Both the position numbers and the translations under genes were made by a program. The notes beneath the pieces are model-generated. The model had not been told where the DNA came from and did no database searches. It saw nothing but the letters and a program-made list of their open reading frames with translations. This document shows, one piece after another, positions 8,847 to 17,356 of a DNA stretch of 64,000 bases. Position 1 is the first letter of the stretch. Each line of letters opens with the position of its first letter. The DNA comes from Sphingobium indicum B90A (GTDB taxonomy: Bacteria; Pseudomonadota; Alphaproteobacteria; Sphingomonadales; Sphingomonadaceae), in assembly GCF_000264945.2 (NCBI RefSeq), contig NZ_CP013072.1, positions 44,431 to 108,430 on the forward strand, read 5' to 3'.

Positions 8847-10346
8847 TTATTTCATCGTCGGGATGACGAAGCTCTGGTCGATCACCGCGCCGCCGTCGGG
8901 CCAGCGCTGCGTGATCTTCTTGGTGCGGGTGTAGAAGCGCACGCCGTCCATGCCATATTGGTCGAGATCGCCGAAGCCCGACCGCTTCCAGCCGCCGAAG
9001 CTGTGATAGGCGACCGGCACCGGGATCGGCACGTTGATGCCGACCATGCCGACCTCGACATCGGCGGCGAACTTGCGGGCATAATCGCCGTTGCGGGTGA
9101 AGATGGCGACGCCGTTGCCATATTGATGCTTCGAGGGATAGCTCAGCGCCTCCTCGAAGCTCTGGGCGCGCAGGATCTGGAGCACGGGGCCGAAAATCTC
9201 GTCCTGATAGCTTTTCATTTCCGGCGTCACCCGGTCGATCAGCGTCGGGGCGAGGTAGAAGCCCTCCTCATAGCCCTGGAGCGAGAAGCCGCGACCGTCG
9301 ACCACGATTTCCGCGCCTTCGTCGGCGGCCATCTGGATATAGCTTTCCACCCGCGCCTTGTGGACGCCGGTGACCAGCGGACCATATTGCGCGTCCGGAT
9401 CGGTCGGGATGCCGGGGCGCAGCGTCTCGATGGCGTCCAGCAGCTTGGCGCGGAAGGCGTCGGCGGTCGCTTCGCCCACCGGCACGACGACCGGCAGCGC
9501 CATGCAGCGTTCGCCCGCAGAGCCATAGGCCGCGCCGACGATGTCGGCCACCGCCTGGTCCATGTCGGCGTCGGGCAGGATGATGCCGTGATTCTTCGCG
9601 CCGCCCATCGCCTGGACGCGCTTGCCGTTCTGGGCGCCGCGGGCATAGACGTAATTGGCGATGTCGGACGATCCGACGAAGCTGACCGCCTTGATGGCCG
9701 GATGGTCGAGGATGGCGTCGACCATTTCCTTGTCGCCGTGGACGACGTTCAGGATGCCCGCCGGAATGCCCGCCTGGATCGCCAGTTCAGCCAGGCGCAC
9801 CGGGACGGAGGGATCGCGTTCCGAGGGTTTCAGGATGAAGGCGTTGCCGCAGGCGATGGCCATGGCGCTCATCCAGAGGGGGATCATCGCGGGGAAGTTG
9901 AAGGGGGTGATGCCCGCAGCGATGCCCAGCGGCTGGCGCATCGAATAGACGTCGATGCCGGGGCCTGCGCCCTGGGTATATTCGCCCTTCAGCAGATGGG
10001 GGATGCCGCAGGCGAATTCGACGACTTCCAGGCCGCGCTGGATGTCGCCCTTCGCGTCGGCCAGCACCTTGCCATGTTCGGAGGAGAGCAGCAGGGCCAG
10101 TTCGTCCATATTCTGTTCGATCAGTTCCTTGAAGCGGAACATGACGCGGGCGCGGCGCTGGGGGTTGGTCGCGGCCCATTCGGGCTGGGCGGAAAGGGCG
10201 GAGTCGACCGCCTTCTGAAGATGGGCGGCGGTGGCGAGTTCCACCTGGGCCTGGACCGCGCCGGTGGCGGGGTTGAGGATGTCGGACAGGCGGGCGCCGG
10301 GTTGGGGGGCGGATTGTCCATGAATGAAATGGTGAACTGAACGCAT
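8847..10346 (-). CDS. mmsA: Methylmalonate-semialdehyde dehydrogenase (CoA-acylating)
   Basis: 499 aa, the usual length of MmsA. It converts methylmalonate semialdehyde plus CoA and NAD to propionyl-CoA in valine and thymine catabolism. Visible features: ITPFNFPAMIPLWM, the SFVGSSDIANYVY cofactor segment, the catalytic Cys in GSAGERCMALPVVVPVG, and the late EIFGPVLQILR motif. The ATG at 10346 is preceded by AGGAGAGGAACC, a strong ribosome site; upstream extension of the frame is non-coding. It is divergent from a LysR-type regulator about 100 bp away, which probably controls it. No other mms genes are adjacent. Confidence 0.92.
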   Translation of the reverse strand: MRSVHHFIHGQSAPQPGARLSDILNPATGAVQAQVELATAAHLQKAVDSALSAQPEWAATNPQRRARVMFRFKELIEQNMDELALLLSSEHGKVLADAKGDIQRGLEVVEFACGIPHLLKGEYTQGAGPGIDVYSMRQPLGIAAGITPFNFPAMIPLWMSAMAIACGNAFILKPSERDPSVPVRLAELAIQAGIPAGILNVVHGDKEMVDAILDHPAIKAVSFVGSSDIANYVYARGAQNGKRVQAMGGAKNHGIILPDADMDQAVADIVGAAYGSAGERCMALPVVVPVGEATADAFRAKLLDAIETLRPGIPTDPDAQYGPLVTGVHKARVESYIQMAADEGAEIVVDGRGFSLQGYEEGFYLAPTLIDRVTPEMKSYQDEIFGPVLQILRAQSFEEALSYPSKHQYGNGVAIFTRNGDYARKFAADVEVGMVGINVPIPVPVAYHSFGGWKRSGFGDLDQYGMDGVRFYTRTKKITQRWPDGGAVIDQSFVIPTMK

Positions 10347-10404
10347 TTTTCCGGTTCCTCTCCTGCCGGTGGGATGGGGTGGATATAGACGGGCCGGCTT
10401 TGCA

Positions 10405-10420
10405 GATATACATGTATGTC
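10405..10420. promoter_or_regulatory. Palindromic operator candidate between mmsA and lysR
   Basis: ATACATGTAT at 10408-10417 is a perfect 10-bp palindrome. It extends to a 16-bp near-palindrome (10405-10420) with one mismatched pair. It lies in the 100-bp divergent promoter region, where a LysR-type regulator would bind. Confidence 0.45.
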
Positions 10421-10446
10421 GACACATTGGTTGTGCGGATTTGCCT

Positions 10447-11331
10447 ATGCTGAACTCGGACGAACTGCGGCTGTTCCTGGCGGTGATGCGGGAGGGCAAT
10501 ATGCTGGCCGCGGCCCGGCGCGTTGGGGTGGATCATAGCACGGTCGCCCGCCGCCTGACCAATATGGAGGCGACATTGGGCGCGCGGCTGTTCGACCGCA
10601 GCCCGCGCGGGGTGACGCCGACGCCCGCCGCCTTCGCTCTGGTGTCCCATGCCGAGCGGATCGAGAGCGAATTGCTGGCCGCGCTGAGCAGCGTCGCCGG
10701 GCGCGACCGGGAGGTGGAGGGGACGGTGCGGCTCGCCACGCCGGAAGCCTTCGCCAGCCATCTGATCGCGCCCCGGGTGGCGGCGTTGCGGGAGCGGCAT
10801 CCGCGCCTGACGCTGGAACTGGCGTCCGAAAGCAAGGCGGCCAGCCTGTCGCGGCGGGAGGCGGAGATCGCCGTGATGCTGAAACCGCCGCCCAAGGGGC
10901 GGTTCGTGACCCGCAAGCTGGCCGATTATCGGCTGGGCCTCTATGCGTCCAAGGCCTATCTGGAGCGGGAGGGGCGGCCCTCCCTGCGCGCCGACCTCAG
11001 CCGTCATGTCTTCGTTTCCTATATCGAGGAACTGGCCGGGTTCGCCGAGATGATCGCGCTGGACCAGTTGCTGCCCGGCGCGGCCATCGTCTTTCGCGCC
11101 AGTTCCAGCGCGGCGCAGCATGCGGCGGTGGCGGCGGGGATGGGGCTGGGCGTGCTGCATGTCTTCGCGGCGGCGGAGGATGAGCGGCTGGTGCAGATCT
11201 TCCCGGAGTCGATGGAAGTGTGGCGCAGCTATTGGCTGGTCATGCATGCGGATTTGCAGAGATTGCCGCGTGTGCGGGCGGCGGCGGATTTTCTGGATGA
11301 GGTGATGCGGGGGGTTCGGGAGCGGTTGTAG
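10447..11331 (+). CDS. LysR-type transcriptional regulator
   Basis: 294 aa. The N-terminal winged helix-turn-helix reads LRLFLAVMREGNMLAAARRV then HSTVARRLTNMEATLGARLF, as in LysR proteins. An effector-binding domain follows from about residue 90 (VRLATPEAFASHLIAPRVAA). The ATG at 10447 starts MLNSDELRLF; the frame extends upstream to 10369 but that part overlaps the divergent promoter and lacks family similarity. Divergent placement next to mmsA suggests it controls valine or related short-chain catabolism. Helix 3 begins DHSTVARR, a form seen in the AmpR/GcvA-unlike group that often senses small acids. Confidence 0.88.
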   Translation: MLNSDELRLFLAVMREGNMLAAARRVGVDHSTVARRLTNMEATLGARLFDRSPRGVTPTPAAFALVSHAERIESELLAALSSVAGRDREVEGTVRLATPEAFASHLIAPRVAALRERHPRLTLELASESKAASLSRREAEIAVMLKPPPKGRFVTRKLADYRLGLYASKAYLEREGRPSLRADLSRHVFVSYIEELAGFAEMIALDQLLPGAAIVFRASSSAAQHAAVAAGMGLGVLHVFAAAEDERLVQIFPESMEVWRSYWLVMHADLQRLPRVRAAADFLDEVMRGVRERL

Positions 11332-11367
11332 GTTGACGGGAGGGGGCTTTAGCGCCCTTTGGGCGCT

Positions 11368-11422
11368 CCCCTCCACCACCGCCTTTGGCGGCGGTCCCCC
11401 TCCCCATCTTTGATGGGGAGGA
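11368..11422 (+). repeat. Two-hairpin intergenic repeat, copy 1
   Basis: Contains ACCACCGCC-TTT-GGCGGCGGT, then CCCCCT, then a second hairpin CTCCCCATC...GATGGGGAG. Related copies are at 12126-12180, 61094-61150 and, inverted, 61018-61072. It lies in the gap before the methyltransferase gene. Confidence 0.8.
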
Positions 11423-11472
11423 TTGGGTTGCAGGAACCGGGCTTTGGTTCTGTGGGTTTGCCTTGCAGGACA

Positions 11473-12072
11473 ATGGTGGAGAGGGAAGCAATCGTGGCGA
11501 CATTGGTCGAAGACAGGACGGCGCTCGCCTTTCGGGAGTTTTTCCGGAATCCGCTGGCGGTCGGGTCCGCCTTTCCGGCGTCGCATTTTCTGGTCGACGC
11601 CATGCTGGGGCCGGTCGACTGGAGCCGGATGGAGCGGGTGATCGAATATGGGCCGGGCACCGGCATCTTCACCCGCGCCCTGCTGGACCGGCTGCCGGGG
11701 CATGCGCGGTTGCTGGCCATCGACACCAGCCAGGCCTTTATCGGTCATCTGCGCGGGGAGATGCGGGACAGGCGGCTGGTCGCGGTGACGGGGTCCGCCG
11801 ACGGCGTGCTGGAGATCATGGCGGCGCAGGGGTGGTACAGGGCGGATTGCATCCTGTCCGGACTGCCCTTTTCGACGCTGGCGCCGGAGCGGGCGGAGCG
11901 GCTGATGGAGGCGAGCGCCTGCGCGTTGCGGCCGGAGGGGAAGTTCCTGGCCTATCAGATGCGCAGGGCGGTGAGGCCGTTGCTGGAGCGGCGTTTCGAA
12001 GAGGTCAGGGCGGGGTTCGAGTGGCGGAACTTGCCGCCTTGTCATCTTTATTGGGCTTCGGGGCCTGGGTGA
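11473..12072 (+). CDS. Class I SAM-dependent methyltransferase (phospholipid N-methyltransferase-like)
   Basis: 199 aa from the ATG at 11473 (MVEREAIVATLVEDRTALAF), preceded by AGGACA. The stretch FFRNPLAVGSAFPASHFLVD is typical of PmtA-like phosphatidylethanolamine methyltransferases and of rRNA-dimethylase-like relatives. The SAM-binding motif I is VIEYGPGTGIFTRALLD, and the presumed catalytic loop is CILSGLPFSTL. No membrane segments. A GTG start at 11494 is possible. It is flanked on both sides by copies of the two-hairpin repeat and appears to be a single-gene unit. Membrane lipid methylation is likely but not proven. Confidence 0.75.
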   Translation: MVEREAIVATLVEDRTALAFREFFRNPLAVGSAFPASHFLVDAMLGPVDWSRMERVIEYGPGTGIFTRALLDRLPGHARLLAIDTSQAFIGHLRGEMRDRRLVAVTGSADGVLEIMAAQGWYRADCILSGLPFSTLAPERAERLMEASACALRPEGKFLAYQMRRAVRPLLERRFEEVRAGFEWRNLPPCHLYWASGPG

Positions 12073-12125
12073 TTGGGGGCATTCCTCCCCATCGGGAGAT
12101 GGGAAGGGGCGAAACCTGCGCAATT

Positions 12126-12180
12126 CCCCTCCACCACCGCCTTCGGCGGCGGTCCCCCTCCCCATCTGCGATGGGGAGGA
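12126..12180 (+). repeat. Two-hairpin intergenic repeat, copy 2
   Basis: Same layout as 11368-11422, with ACCACCGCC-TTC-GGCGGCGGT and CTCCCCATC-TGC-GATGGGGAG. It lies between the convergent methyltransferase and cysQ genes and may help terminate both. Confidence 0.8.
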
Positions 12181-12183
12181 ATT

Positions 12184-12942
12184 TCAGGTTAGGTCCGCTA
12201 TCAGGTGCAGCACTTTGTCGGCGTGGTCTTTGCGGCAGATGAGCAGGTCGGGGAGGTAGACGTCGCGCTGGTTGTAGATCAGCGGGGCGCCGTCGATGCG
12301 GGAGCAGTGGAGGCCGTGGGCCTGGGCCACGGCGACCGGGGCCAGGCTGTCCCATTCATATTGGCCGCCGCTGTGCAGGTAGATGTCGGCCTGGCCCAAT
12401 ATCACCGCCATCGCCTTGGCCCCCGCCGATCCCATCGGCATCAGTTCGGCGTCGAGGCGTTCGGCCACCGCGACCGCCTCCTTGGCGGGGCGGGTGCGGG
12501 ATATGACCATGCGCAGCTTTTCCGGCGCGGGCGGGACGGGGACCGGGCGGTCCGAGCGCAGCAAGGTGCCTCCATTCAGGCCGGGCAGCGCGACCGCGCC
12601 CGCCGCCGGGACGCCGTCTATGGCGAGGCCGACATGCACGGCCCAGTCGGCCCGCGCCTCGCCATATTCGCGGGTGCCGTCGACCGGGTCGACGATCCAG
12701 ACCCGGCCTTTGGTCAGGCGCGCCTCATCGTCCTTCTCCTCCTCCGACAGCAGGCCGTCTTCGGGCCGCGTTTCCCGCAGGGCGCGGCAGAGGAACTGGT
12801 TGGCGGTCTGGTCGCCCGCCTTGCCCAGCGCGGCGGGGCCGAACAGGCCGCTTTCCCGCACATTGACCAATATGCGTCCGGCCACCTCGGCCAGATGCGC
12901 GGCCAGTTCGGCGTCGGTCATGGTTTTGGCCGGTCCGCTCAT
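12184..12942 (-). CDS. cysQ: 3'(2'),5'-bisphosphate nucleotidase CysQ
   Basis: 252 aa. An inositol monophosphatase-fold enzyme that hydrolyses PAP, the by-product of sulfotransfer and PAPS reduction. Metal-binding motifs: LLSEEEKDD (first acidic block), [12 protein letters not shown] (DPxDGT motif) and YEWDSLAP (the W-D-x(n)-A-P block). Length is normal. The ATGA overlap with the cysNC stop shows that it is the last gene of the cysD-cysNC-cysQ operon. Cytosolic. Confidence 0.93.
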   Translation of the reverse strand: MSGPAKTMTDAELAAHLAEVAGRILVNVRESGLFGPAALGKAGDQTANQFLCRALRETRPEDGLLSEEEKDDEARLTKGRVWIVDPVDGTREYGEARADWAVHVGLAIDGVPAAGAVALPGLNGGTLLRSDRPVPVPPAPEKLRMVISRTRPAKEAVAVAERLDAELMPMGSAGAKAMAVILGQADIYLHSGGQYEWDSLAPVAVAQAHGLHCSRIDGAPLIYNQRDVYLPDLLICRKDHADKVLHLIADLT

Positions 12943-14861
12943 GGAATGATCCGGGCGACGATGGCCTCTGCCGCCTGTTCGGCGGTCATGGCGGTGGTGT
13001 CGATGCGGATTTCCGGGTCTTCGGGCGCTTCATAGGGGCTGTCGATGCCGGTGAAATTCTTGAGTTCGCCGGAACGCGCCTTCTTGTAGAGGCCCTTGAC
13101 GTCGCGGGCCTCCGCATCGGCGAGGGGGGTGTCGATATGCACTTCGATGAACTCGCCGGGCTGCATCATCTGGCGCACCATCTCCCGCTCGGCGCGGAAG
13201 GGGGAGATGAAGGCGGTGATGACGATCAGGCCCGCGTCGGTCATCAGCTTCGCCACCTCGCCCACGCGGCGGATATTTTCCACCCGGTCGGCGTCGGTGA
13301 AGCCCAGATCCTTGTTGAGGCCGTGGCGCACATTGTCGCCGTCCAGCAGGAAAGTGTGGCGGTTCATCCGCGCCAGCTTCTTTTCCACCAGATTGGCGAT
13401 GGTCGACTTGCCCGCGCCCGACAGCCCGGTGAACCACAGCACGGCGGGCTTCTGGTTCTTCAAGGCCGCGTGGAAGTCGCGGCTGACGTCGGTCGCCTGC
13501 CAATGGACATTCTGCGCCCGGCGCAGGCTGAAATGCAGCATGCCCGCCGCGACCGTGGCGTTGCTGATCTTGTCGATCAGGATGAAGCCGCCCAGCGCGC
13601 GGTTCTGCGCATAGGGTTCGAACACGATCTGGCGGTCGGTCGACAGGTTGGCGACGCCGATGGCGTTCAGTTCCAGCGTCTTCGCCGCCAGATGCTCCAT
13701 CGTGTTGACGTTGACCTGATATTTGGGCTGCTGCACCGTGGCGGTGACGGTCTGCGTGCCGATCTTCAGCCAATAGGGGCGGCCGGGCAGCATGTCCTCA
13801 TCCGCCATCCAGACGATGGTCGCCTCGAACTGGTCGGCGGACTGGGGCGGATTGTCCGACGCGGCGATCACGTCGCCGCGCGAGCAGTCGACCTCGTCCG
13901 CGAAGCAGAGGGTGATCGACTGGCCCGCGACGGCCTGTTCCAGATCGCCGTCAAGCATGACTATGCGGCTGACCGTGCTGGTCTTGCCCGACGGCAGGAC
14001 GCGGATCGGGTCGCCGACGCGGACCGTGCCGGTCGCGATCTGGCCGGAAAAGCCGCGAAAGTCGAGATTGGGGCGGTTGACCCACTGCACCGCCATGCGG
14101 AAGGGCTTTTCCCGGTCGGAGACCTGGTCGACCTCCACCGTCTCCAGATGCTCCATCAGCGCCGGCCCCTTGTACCAGGGGGTGTTGGCGCTGAGGCCGG
14201 TGATATTGTCGCCCCTGAACCCCGAAATCGGGATCGGGGTGAAGGCCTTTATGCCGATGCCGTTGGCGAATTCGGCATAATCCTTGACGATGCCGTCATA
14301 GACCGCCTGGTCATAGTCGACCAGGTCCATCTTGTTCACCGCCAGCACGATGTTGCGGATGCCGATCAGGTGGGCGAGATAGCTGTGGCGGCGGGTCTGG
14401 GTCAGCACGCCCTTGCGCGCGTCGATCAGGATGACGGCAAGGTCGGCGGTCGACGCGCCCGTCACCATGTTGCGCGTATATTGTTCGTGGCCGGGCGTGT
14501 CGGCGACGATGAACTTGCGCTTTTCCGTCGCGAAGAAGCGATAGGCGACGTCGATGGTGATGCCCTGTTCGCGTTCCGCGGCGAGGCCGTCGACGAGGAG
14601 GGCAAAGTCGATTTCCTGACCCTGGGTGCCGACGCGCCTGCTGTCGGCTTCGAGGGCGGCAAGCTGATCCTCGAAGATCATCTTGCTGTCGTAGAGCAGG
14701 CGGCCGATCAGCGTCGACTTGCCGTCGTCCACCGACCCGCAGGTGATGAAGCGCAGCATCGTCTTGTGCTGGTGCACCTCCAGATAGCGGTCAATGTCCT
14801 CCGCGATCAGGGCGTCGGTCTTGTAGATGGGGTCGTCGGTCTTGGTGAGCGTATCGGTCAT
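12939..14861 (-). CDS. cysNC: Bifunctional sulfate adenylyltransferase subunit 1 / adenylylsulfate kinase
   Basis: 640 aa fusion. The N-terminal ~440 residues are the CysN GTPase: P-loop [34 protein letters not shown], and the specificity motif NKMDLVD. The C-terminal ~190 residues are APS kinase CysC, with its own P-loop [14 protein letters not shown] and the [16 protein letters not shown] motif. Together with CysD it makes APS from sulfate and ATP, driven by GTP hydrolysis, then phosphorylates APS to PAPS. Middle gene of the operon; cysQ overlaps its stop by 4 bp, and cysD lies 133 bp upstream across an inverted repeat. The fusion is common in Alphaproteobacteria. Confidence 0.95.
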   Translation of the reverse strand: MTDTLTKTDDPIYKTDALIAEDIDRYLEVHQHKTMLRFITCGSVDDGKSTLIGRLLYDSKMIFEDQLAALEADSRRVGTQGQEIDFALLVDGLAAEREQGITIDVAYRFFATEKRKFIVADTPGHEQYTRNMVTGASTADLAVILIDARKGVLTQTRRHSYLAHLIGIRNIVLAVNKMDLVDYDQAVYDGIVKDYAEFANGIGIKAFTPIPISGFRGDNITGLSANTPWYKGPALMEHLETVEVDQVSDREKPFRMAVQWVNRPNLDFRGFSGQIATGTVRVGDPIRVLPSGKTSTVSRIVMLDGDLEQAVAGQSITLCFADEVDCSRGDVIAASDNPPQSADQFEATIVWMADEDMLPGRPYWLKIGTQTVTATVQQPKYQVNVNTMEHLAAKTLELNAIGVANLSTDRQIVFEPYAQNRALGGFILIDKISNATVAAGMLHFSLRRAQNVHWQATDVSRDFHAALKNQKPAVLWFTGLSGAGKSTIANLVEKKLARMNRHTFLLDGDNVRHGLNKDLGFTDADRVENIRRVGEVAKLMTDAGLIVITAFISPFRAEREMVRQMMQPGEFIEVHIDTPLADAEARDVKGLYKKARSGELKNFTGIDSPYEAPEDPEIRIDTTAMTAEQAAEAIVARIIP

Positions 14862-14871
14862 GTCGCTACCT

Positions 14872-14976
14872 CGTCATCCCAGCGAAGGCTGGGATCTCGT
14901 TGATCTGGGTCGAAGGGTTCGGTCTGCGAGAGGGTCTGCCATGGGGCCTGAGATCCCAGCCTTCGCTGGGATGACG
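14872..14976. repeat. Perfect 27-bp inverted repeat between cysD and cysNC
   Basis: Arms at 14872-14898 and 14950-14976 are exact reverse complements (core CATCCCAGCGAAGGCTGGGA). Each arm also contains a small internal hairpin TCCCAGC-GAA-GGCTGGGA. It fills most of the 133-bp gap inside the cys operon. No T-run follows on the coding strand, so it is not a simple terminator; a mobile palindromic element is more likely. Confidence 0.85.
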
Positions 14977-14994
14977 GCTGTGGGCGACGGCGCG

Positions 14995-15906
14995 TCAGAA
15001 ATAGCCCTCCTGCTTCTTCTTCTCCATCCCCGCGCCGCCGGCATCCTTGTCGATGGCGCGGCCCTGGCGTTCCGACGTGGTGGTGAGCAGGGTTTCCTGG
15101 ATGACCTCCGGCAGCGTCTTGGCCGCGCTTTCCACCGCGCCGGTCAGCGGGTAGCAGCCCAAGGTGCGGAAGCGGATGGAGCGCATCACCGGCTCCTCGC
15201 CCGGTTTCAGCGGGAAGCGTTCGTCGTCGACCATCAGCAGCATGCCGTCGCGCTCCACCGTCGGGCGTTCCTCCGCGAAATAGAGGGGGACGATGGGGAC
15301 GTCGTTCAGGTGGATATATTGCCAGATGTCCAGTTCGGTCCAGTTGCTGATCGGGAAGACGCGGATGCTCTCCCCCTTGTTCTTGCGGGCATTGTAGAGG
15401 TTCCACAGTTCCGGGCGCTGGTTCTTGGGATCCCAGCCGTGGCTGGCGGTGCGGAAGGAGAAGATGCGCTCCTTCGCCCGGCTCTTTTCCTCGTCGCGGC
15501 GGGCGCCGCCGAAGGCCGCGTCGAAGCCGTAGAGGTTGAGCGCCTGCTTCAGCCCCTCCGTCTTCCACATGTCGGTGTGCAGCGGGCCGTGGTCGAACGG
15601 GTTGATGCCGCGTTCCTGCGCTTCGGGATTCCGGTAGACCAGCAGTTCCATGCCCGACTCCCGCGCCATGCGGTCGCGCAGGTCGTACATCGCCCGGAAT
15701 TTCCAGGTGGTGTCGACATGCAGCAGCGGGAAGGGCGGGGGCGAGGGGTAGAAGGCCTTGCGCGCCAGATGCAGCATCACCGCCGAATCCTTGCCCACGC
15801 TGTAGAGCATGACGGGCTTTTCGGCCTCCGCCACGACTTCCCGCAGGATGTGGATGCTCTCCGCCTCCAGACGTTCCAGATGGGTCAGCCTTTTCGAATC
15901 GATCAT
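14995..15906 (-). CDS. cysD: Sulfate adenylyltransferase subunit 2
   Basis: 303 aa, full length. An ATP-pyrophosphatase fold protein with the PP-loop [20 protein letters not shown], and motifs [20 protein letters not shown] and [15 protein letters not shown] typical of CysD. It catalyses adenylation of sulfate together with CysN. The C-terminus ends [10 protein letters not shown], a standard CysD tail. First gene of the operon; divergent from a LuxR-type regulator with an 85-bp gap holding a perfect 16-bp palindrome. Confidence 0.96.
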   Translation of the reverse strand: MIDSKRLTHLERLEAESIHILREVVAEAEKPVMLYSVGKDSAVMLHLARKAFYPSPPPFPLLHVDTTWKFRAMYDLRDRMARESGMELLVYRNPEAQERGINPFDHGPLHTDMWKTEGLKQALNLYGFDAAFGGARRDEEKSRAKERIFSFRTASHGWDPKNQRPELWNLYNARKNKGESIRVFPISNWTELDIWQYIHLNDVPIVPLYFAEERPTVERDGMLLMVDDERFPLKPGEEPVMRSIRFRTLGCYPLTGAVESAAKTLPEVIQETLLTTTSERQGRAIDKDAGGAGMEKKKQEGYF

Positions 15907-15960
15907 CGTTCACCGCCTTGTTTCGTGGCGGCCTGATGGCAGAAGGCGGCGGGGGCTGGA

Positions 15961-15976
15961 CCTCCCATATGGGAGG
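15961..15976. promoter_or_regulatory. Perfect 16-bp palindrome between cysD and a LuxR regulator
   Basis: CCTCCCATATGGGAGG is a perfect palindrome centred 55-60 bp from cysD and 15 bp before the LuxR-type start. Its position fits an operator used by that regulator for autoregulation and/or control of the cys operon. Confidence 0.55.
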
Positions 15977-15991
15977 ATATACATATTAGTC

Positions 15992-17080
15992 ATGCGACTG
16001 GACGACGGCGGATTATTGGCGGCTCTCCATGAGGGTATGTTCGAGCAACCCCTTTGGCACGGGTTCCTGGAAAAGCTGCGGGCGCGGACCGGGGCGGCCT
16101 ATGCCGGGCTGGCGTTCCGGCCCATCGATGAGGAAAGGATCGTGGAACTGCATGCCGGGCCGGCGGGGCCGCTGCATCCGGACCGGCTGTTCAACGAGAA
16201 GCAGGGGCGAGATCCGCCGCCCTACCGGCGGATGCGGGAGGCGCGGGTCTATACGCTGGACGAGCTGATCGAGCCGAAGGATGCGGCGCTGCAATCCTAT
16301 CGCCGGGAATGGCTGGACCCGTTGCGCATCACCGCCTTCCGGTCGGTGCGCGTCGCGGAGGCGAGCGGCATGGACGCCTGGCTGAGTTGCGCGGGCGGGC
16401 GGGAGGTGGGACCGGCGGTCGGCGCGCTGCTGACCGCGCTGGTGCCGCATCTGCGCATCGCGCTGCGCAGCTTCGTCGCGTTCGAGCGGGAGAAATTCCG
16501 GTCGTCGGTGACTTCGGAGGCGTTCGGGCGGCTCAATTCGGGCTGGCTGACGCTGGATGCGCGGTGCCGCATCGTCGACATGACGGCGCATCTGGAGCCG
16601 CTCTTCCAGCGGTCGAGCGTGTTGCGGCGGGGGCGGTACGACCGGCTGATGCCCGCTTCCCCGGCGGTGGACCGGGAACTGACCGCGCTGGTCAAGCGCT
16701 TCGCCGAGGATGCGGAGGCGCGGCCCAAGGCGATCAACCTCAGCCGCGATCCGATGATCGACATGCTGGTGCGGCCGATCCAGGACCGATCCCCCTCGGT
16801 CCAGTCGCCGCCCGTCGCCATCGCCTATATCAGCGGCGACCGATGGTCGCAGGCGGACAGGTGCGGGCAGTTGGTCGACCTGTTCGGCCTGCTGCCCAGC
16901 GAGGCGCGGCTGGCATGGGCCATCGCGCAGGGCATGTCCATCGGGGAGGCGGCGGACGATCTGGGGCTGACGGTGGAGACGGCGCGGAATTATTCGAAGA
17001 AGATCTACGCCAAGACCGGGGCGCGGGGGCAGGCGGAACTGGTGCGGAATATTCTGACGAGCGTGCTGGCTTTGGCTTGA
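15992..17080 (+). CDS. LuxR-family helix-turn-helix regulator
   Basis: 362 aa from the ATG at 15992; the frame is open further upstream but that overlaps cysD antisense. The N-terminal ~290 residues are an uncharacterised sensory region with a PAS-like middle (SGWLTLDARCRIVDMTAHLE). The C-terminal output domain reads LPSEARLAWAIAQGMSIGEA then TVETARNYSKKIYAKTGARG, a LuxR-type HTH whose recognition helix has Tyr-Ser in place of the usual Val-His. No receiver Asp and no acyl-HSL-binding signature. This architecture is frequent in sphingomonads. Its divergent location suggests a role in sulfur assimilation control, which is an inference. Confidence 0.8.
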   Translation: MRLDDGGLLAALHEGMFEQPLWHGFLEKLRARTGAAYAGLAFRPIDEERIVELHAGPAGPLHPDRLFNEKQGRDPPPYRRMREARVYTLDELIEPKDAALQSYRREWLDPLRITAFRSVRVAEASGMDAWLSCAGGREVGPAVGALLTALVPHLRIALRSFVAFEREKFRSSVTSEAFGRLNSGWLTLDARCRIVDMTAHLEPLFQRSSVLRRGRYDRLMPASPAVDRELTALVKRFAEDAEARPKAINLSRDPMIDMLVRPIQDRSPSVQSPPVAIAYISGDRWSQADRCGQLVDLFGLLPSEARLAWAIAQGMSIGEAADDLGLTVETARNYSKKIYAKTGARGQAELVRNILTSVLALA

Positions 17081-17110
17081 TGAGGTTTGGCTATGGCCAT
17101 GGAACGATAT

Positions 17111-17134
17111 GTGCTCCTGCCTTCGCAGGAGCAC
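17111..17134. terminator. Perfect 10-bp hairpin after the LuxR gene
   Basis: GTGCTCCTGC-CTTC-GCAGGAGCAC: a perfect stem with a four-base loop in the 63-bp convergent gap between the LuxR gene and the small secreted protein. No clear T-run, so termination strength is uncertain; it may also be a short palindromic repeat. Confidence 0.5.
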
Positions 17135-17143
17135 GTAGGTTCT

Positions 17144-17356
17144 TTACCGGCAGGTTTCGCTGCGGATCTTCTTCCGGTCGCAGGGGATGAAATGGCAGGG
17201 GGCGTTCTTGTCGTCCGGGGCGGGCTTGCGTTGCCAGGGGGGCGTCCAGCCGGGAGGGACGGAGCCGCAATACCAGGGGCTTTGGGCGGCGGCTGCCGGT
17301 GGCTGGACGGCGGTCAGCGGGATGATGGCGAGCAATGCCAGCGCGCTAGACCGCAT
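17144..17356 (-). CDS. Small secreted Cys-containing protein, 70 aa
   Basis: Starts MRSSALALLAIIPLTAVQPP with a clear signal peptide, cleaved around AAAAQS. The mature part is only ~46 residues and carries four Cys (WYCGSVPPGW, APCHFIPCDRKK, SETCR), enough for two disulfides in the periplasm. The start overlaps the hemN stop by 11 bp, so it is probably translated from the hemN transcript. Function unknown. Confidence 0.7.
   Translation of the reverse strand: MRSSALALLAIIPLTAVQPPAAAAQSPWYCGSVPPGWTPPWQRKPAPDDKNAPCHFIPCDRKKIRSETCR

Noticed and set aside
7965..10340. 791-codon plus-strand ORF opposite the nucleotidyltransferase and mmsA genes
   Set aside because: It is antisense to two clear gene families and its translation is low-complexity, His/Arg/Asp-rich, as expected from the complement of high-GC coding sequence.
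14872..14976. The 27-bp inverted repeat as a terminator of cysD
   Set aside because: No T-run follows on the coding strand and cysNC continues the pathway in the same direction.
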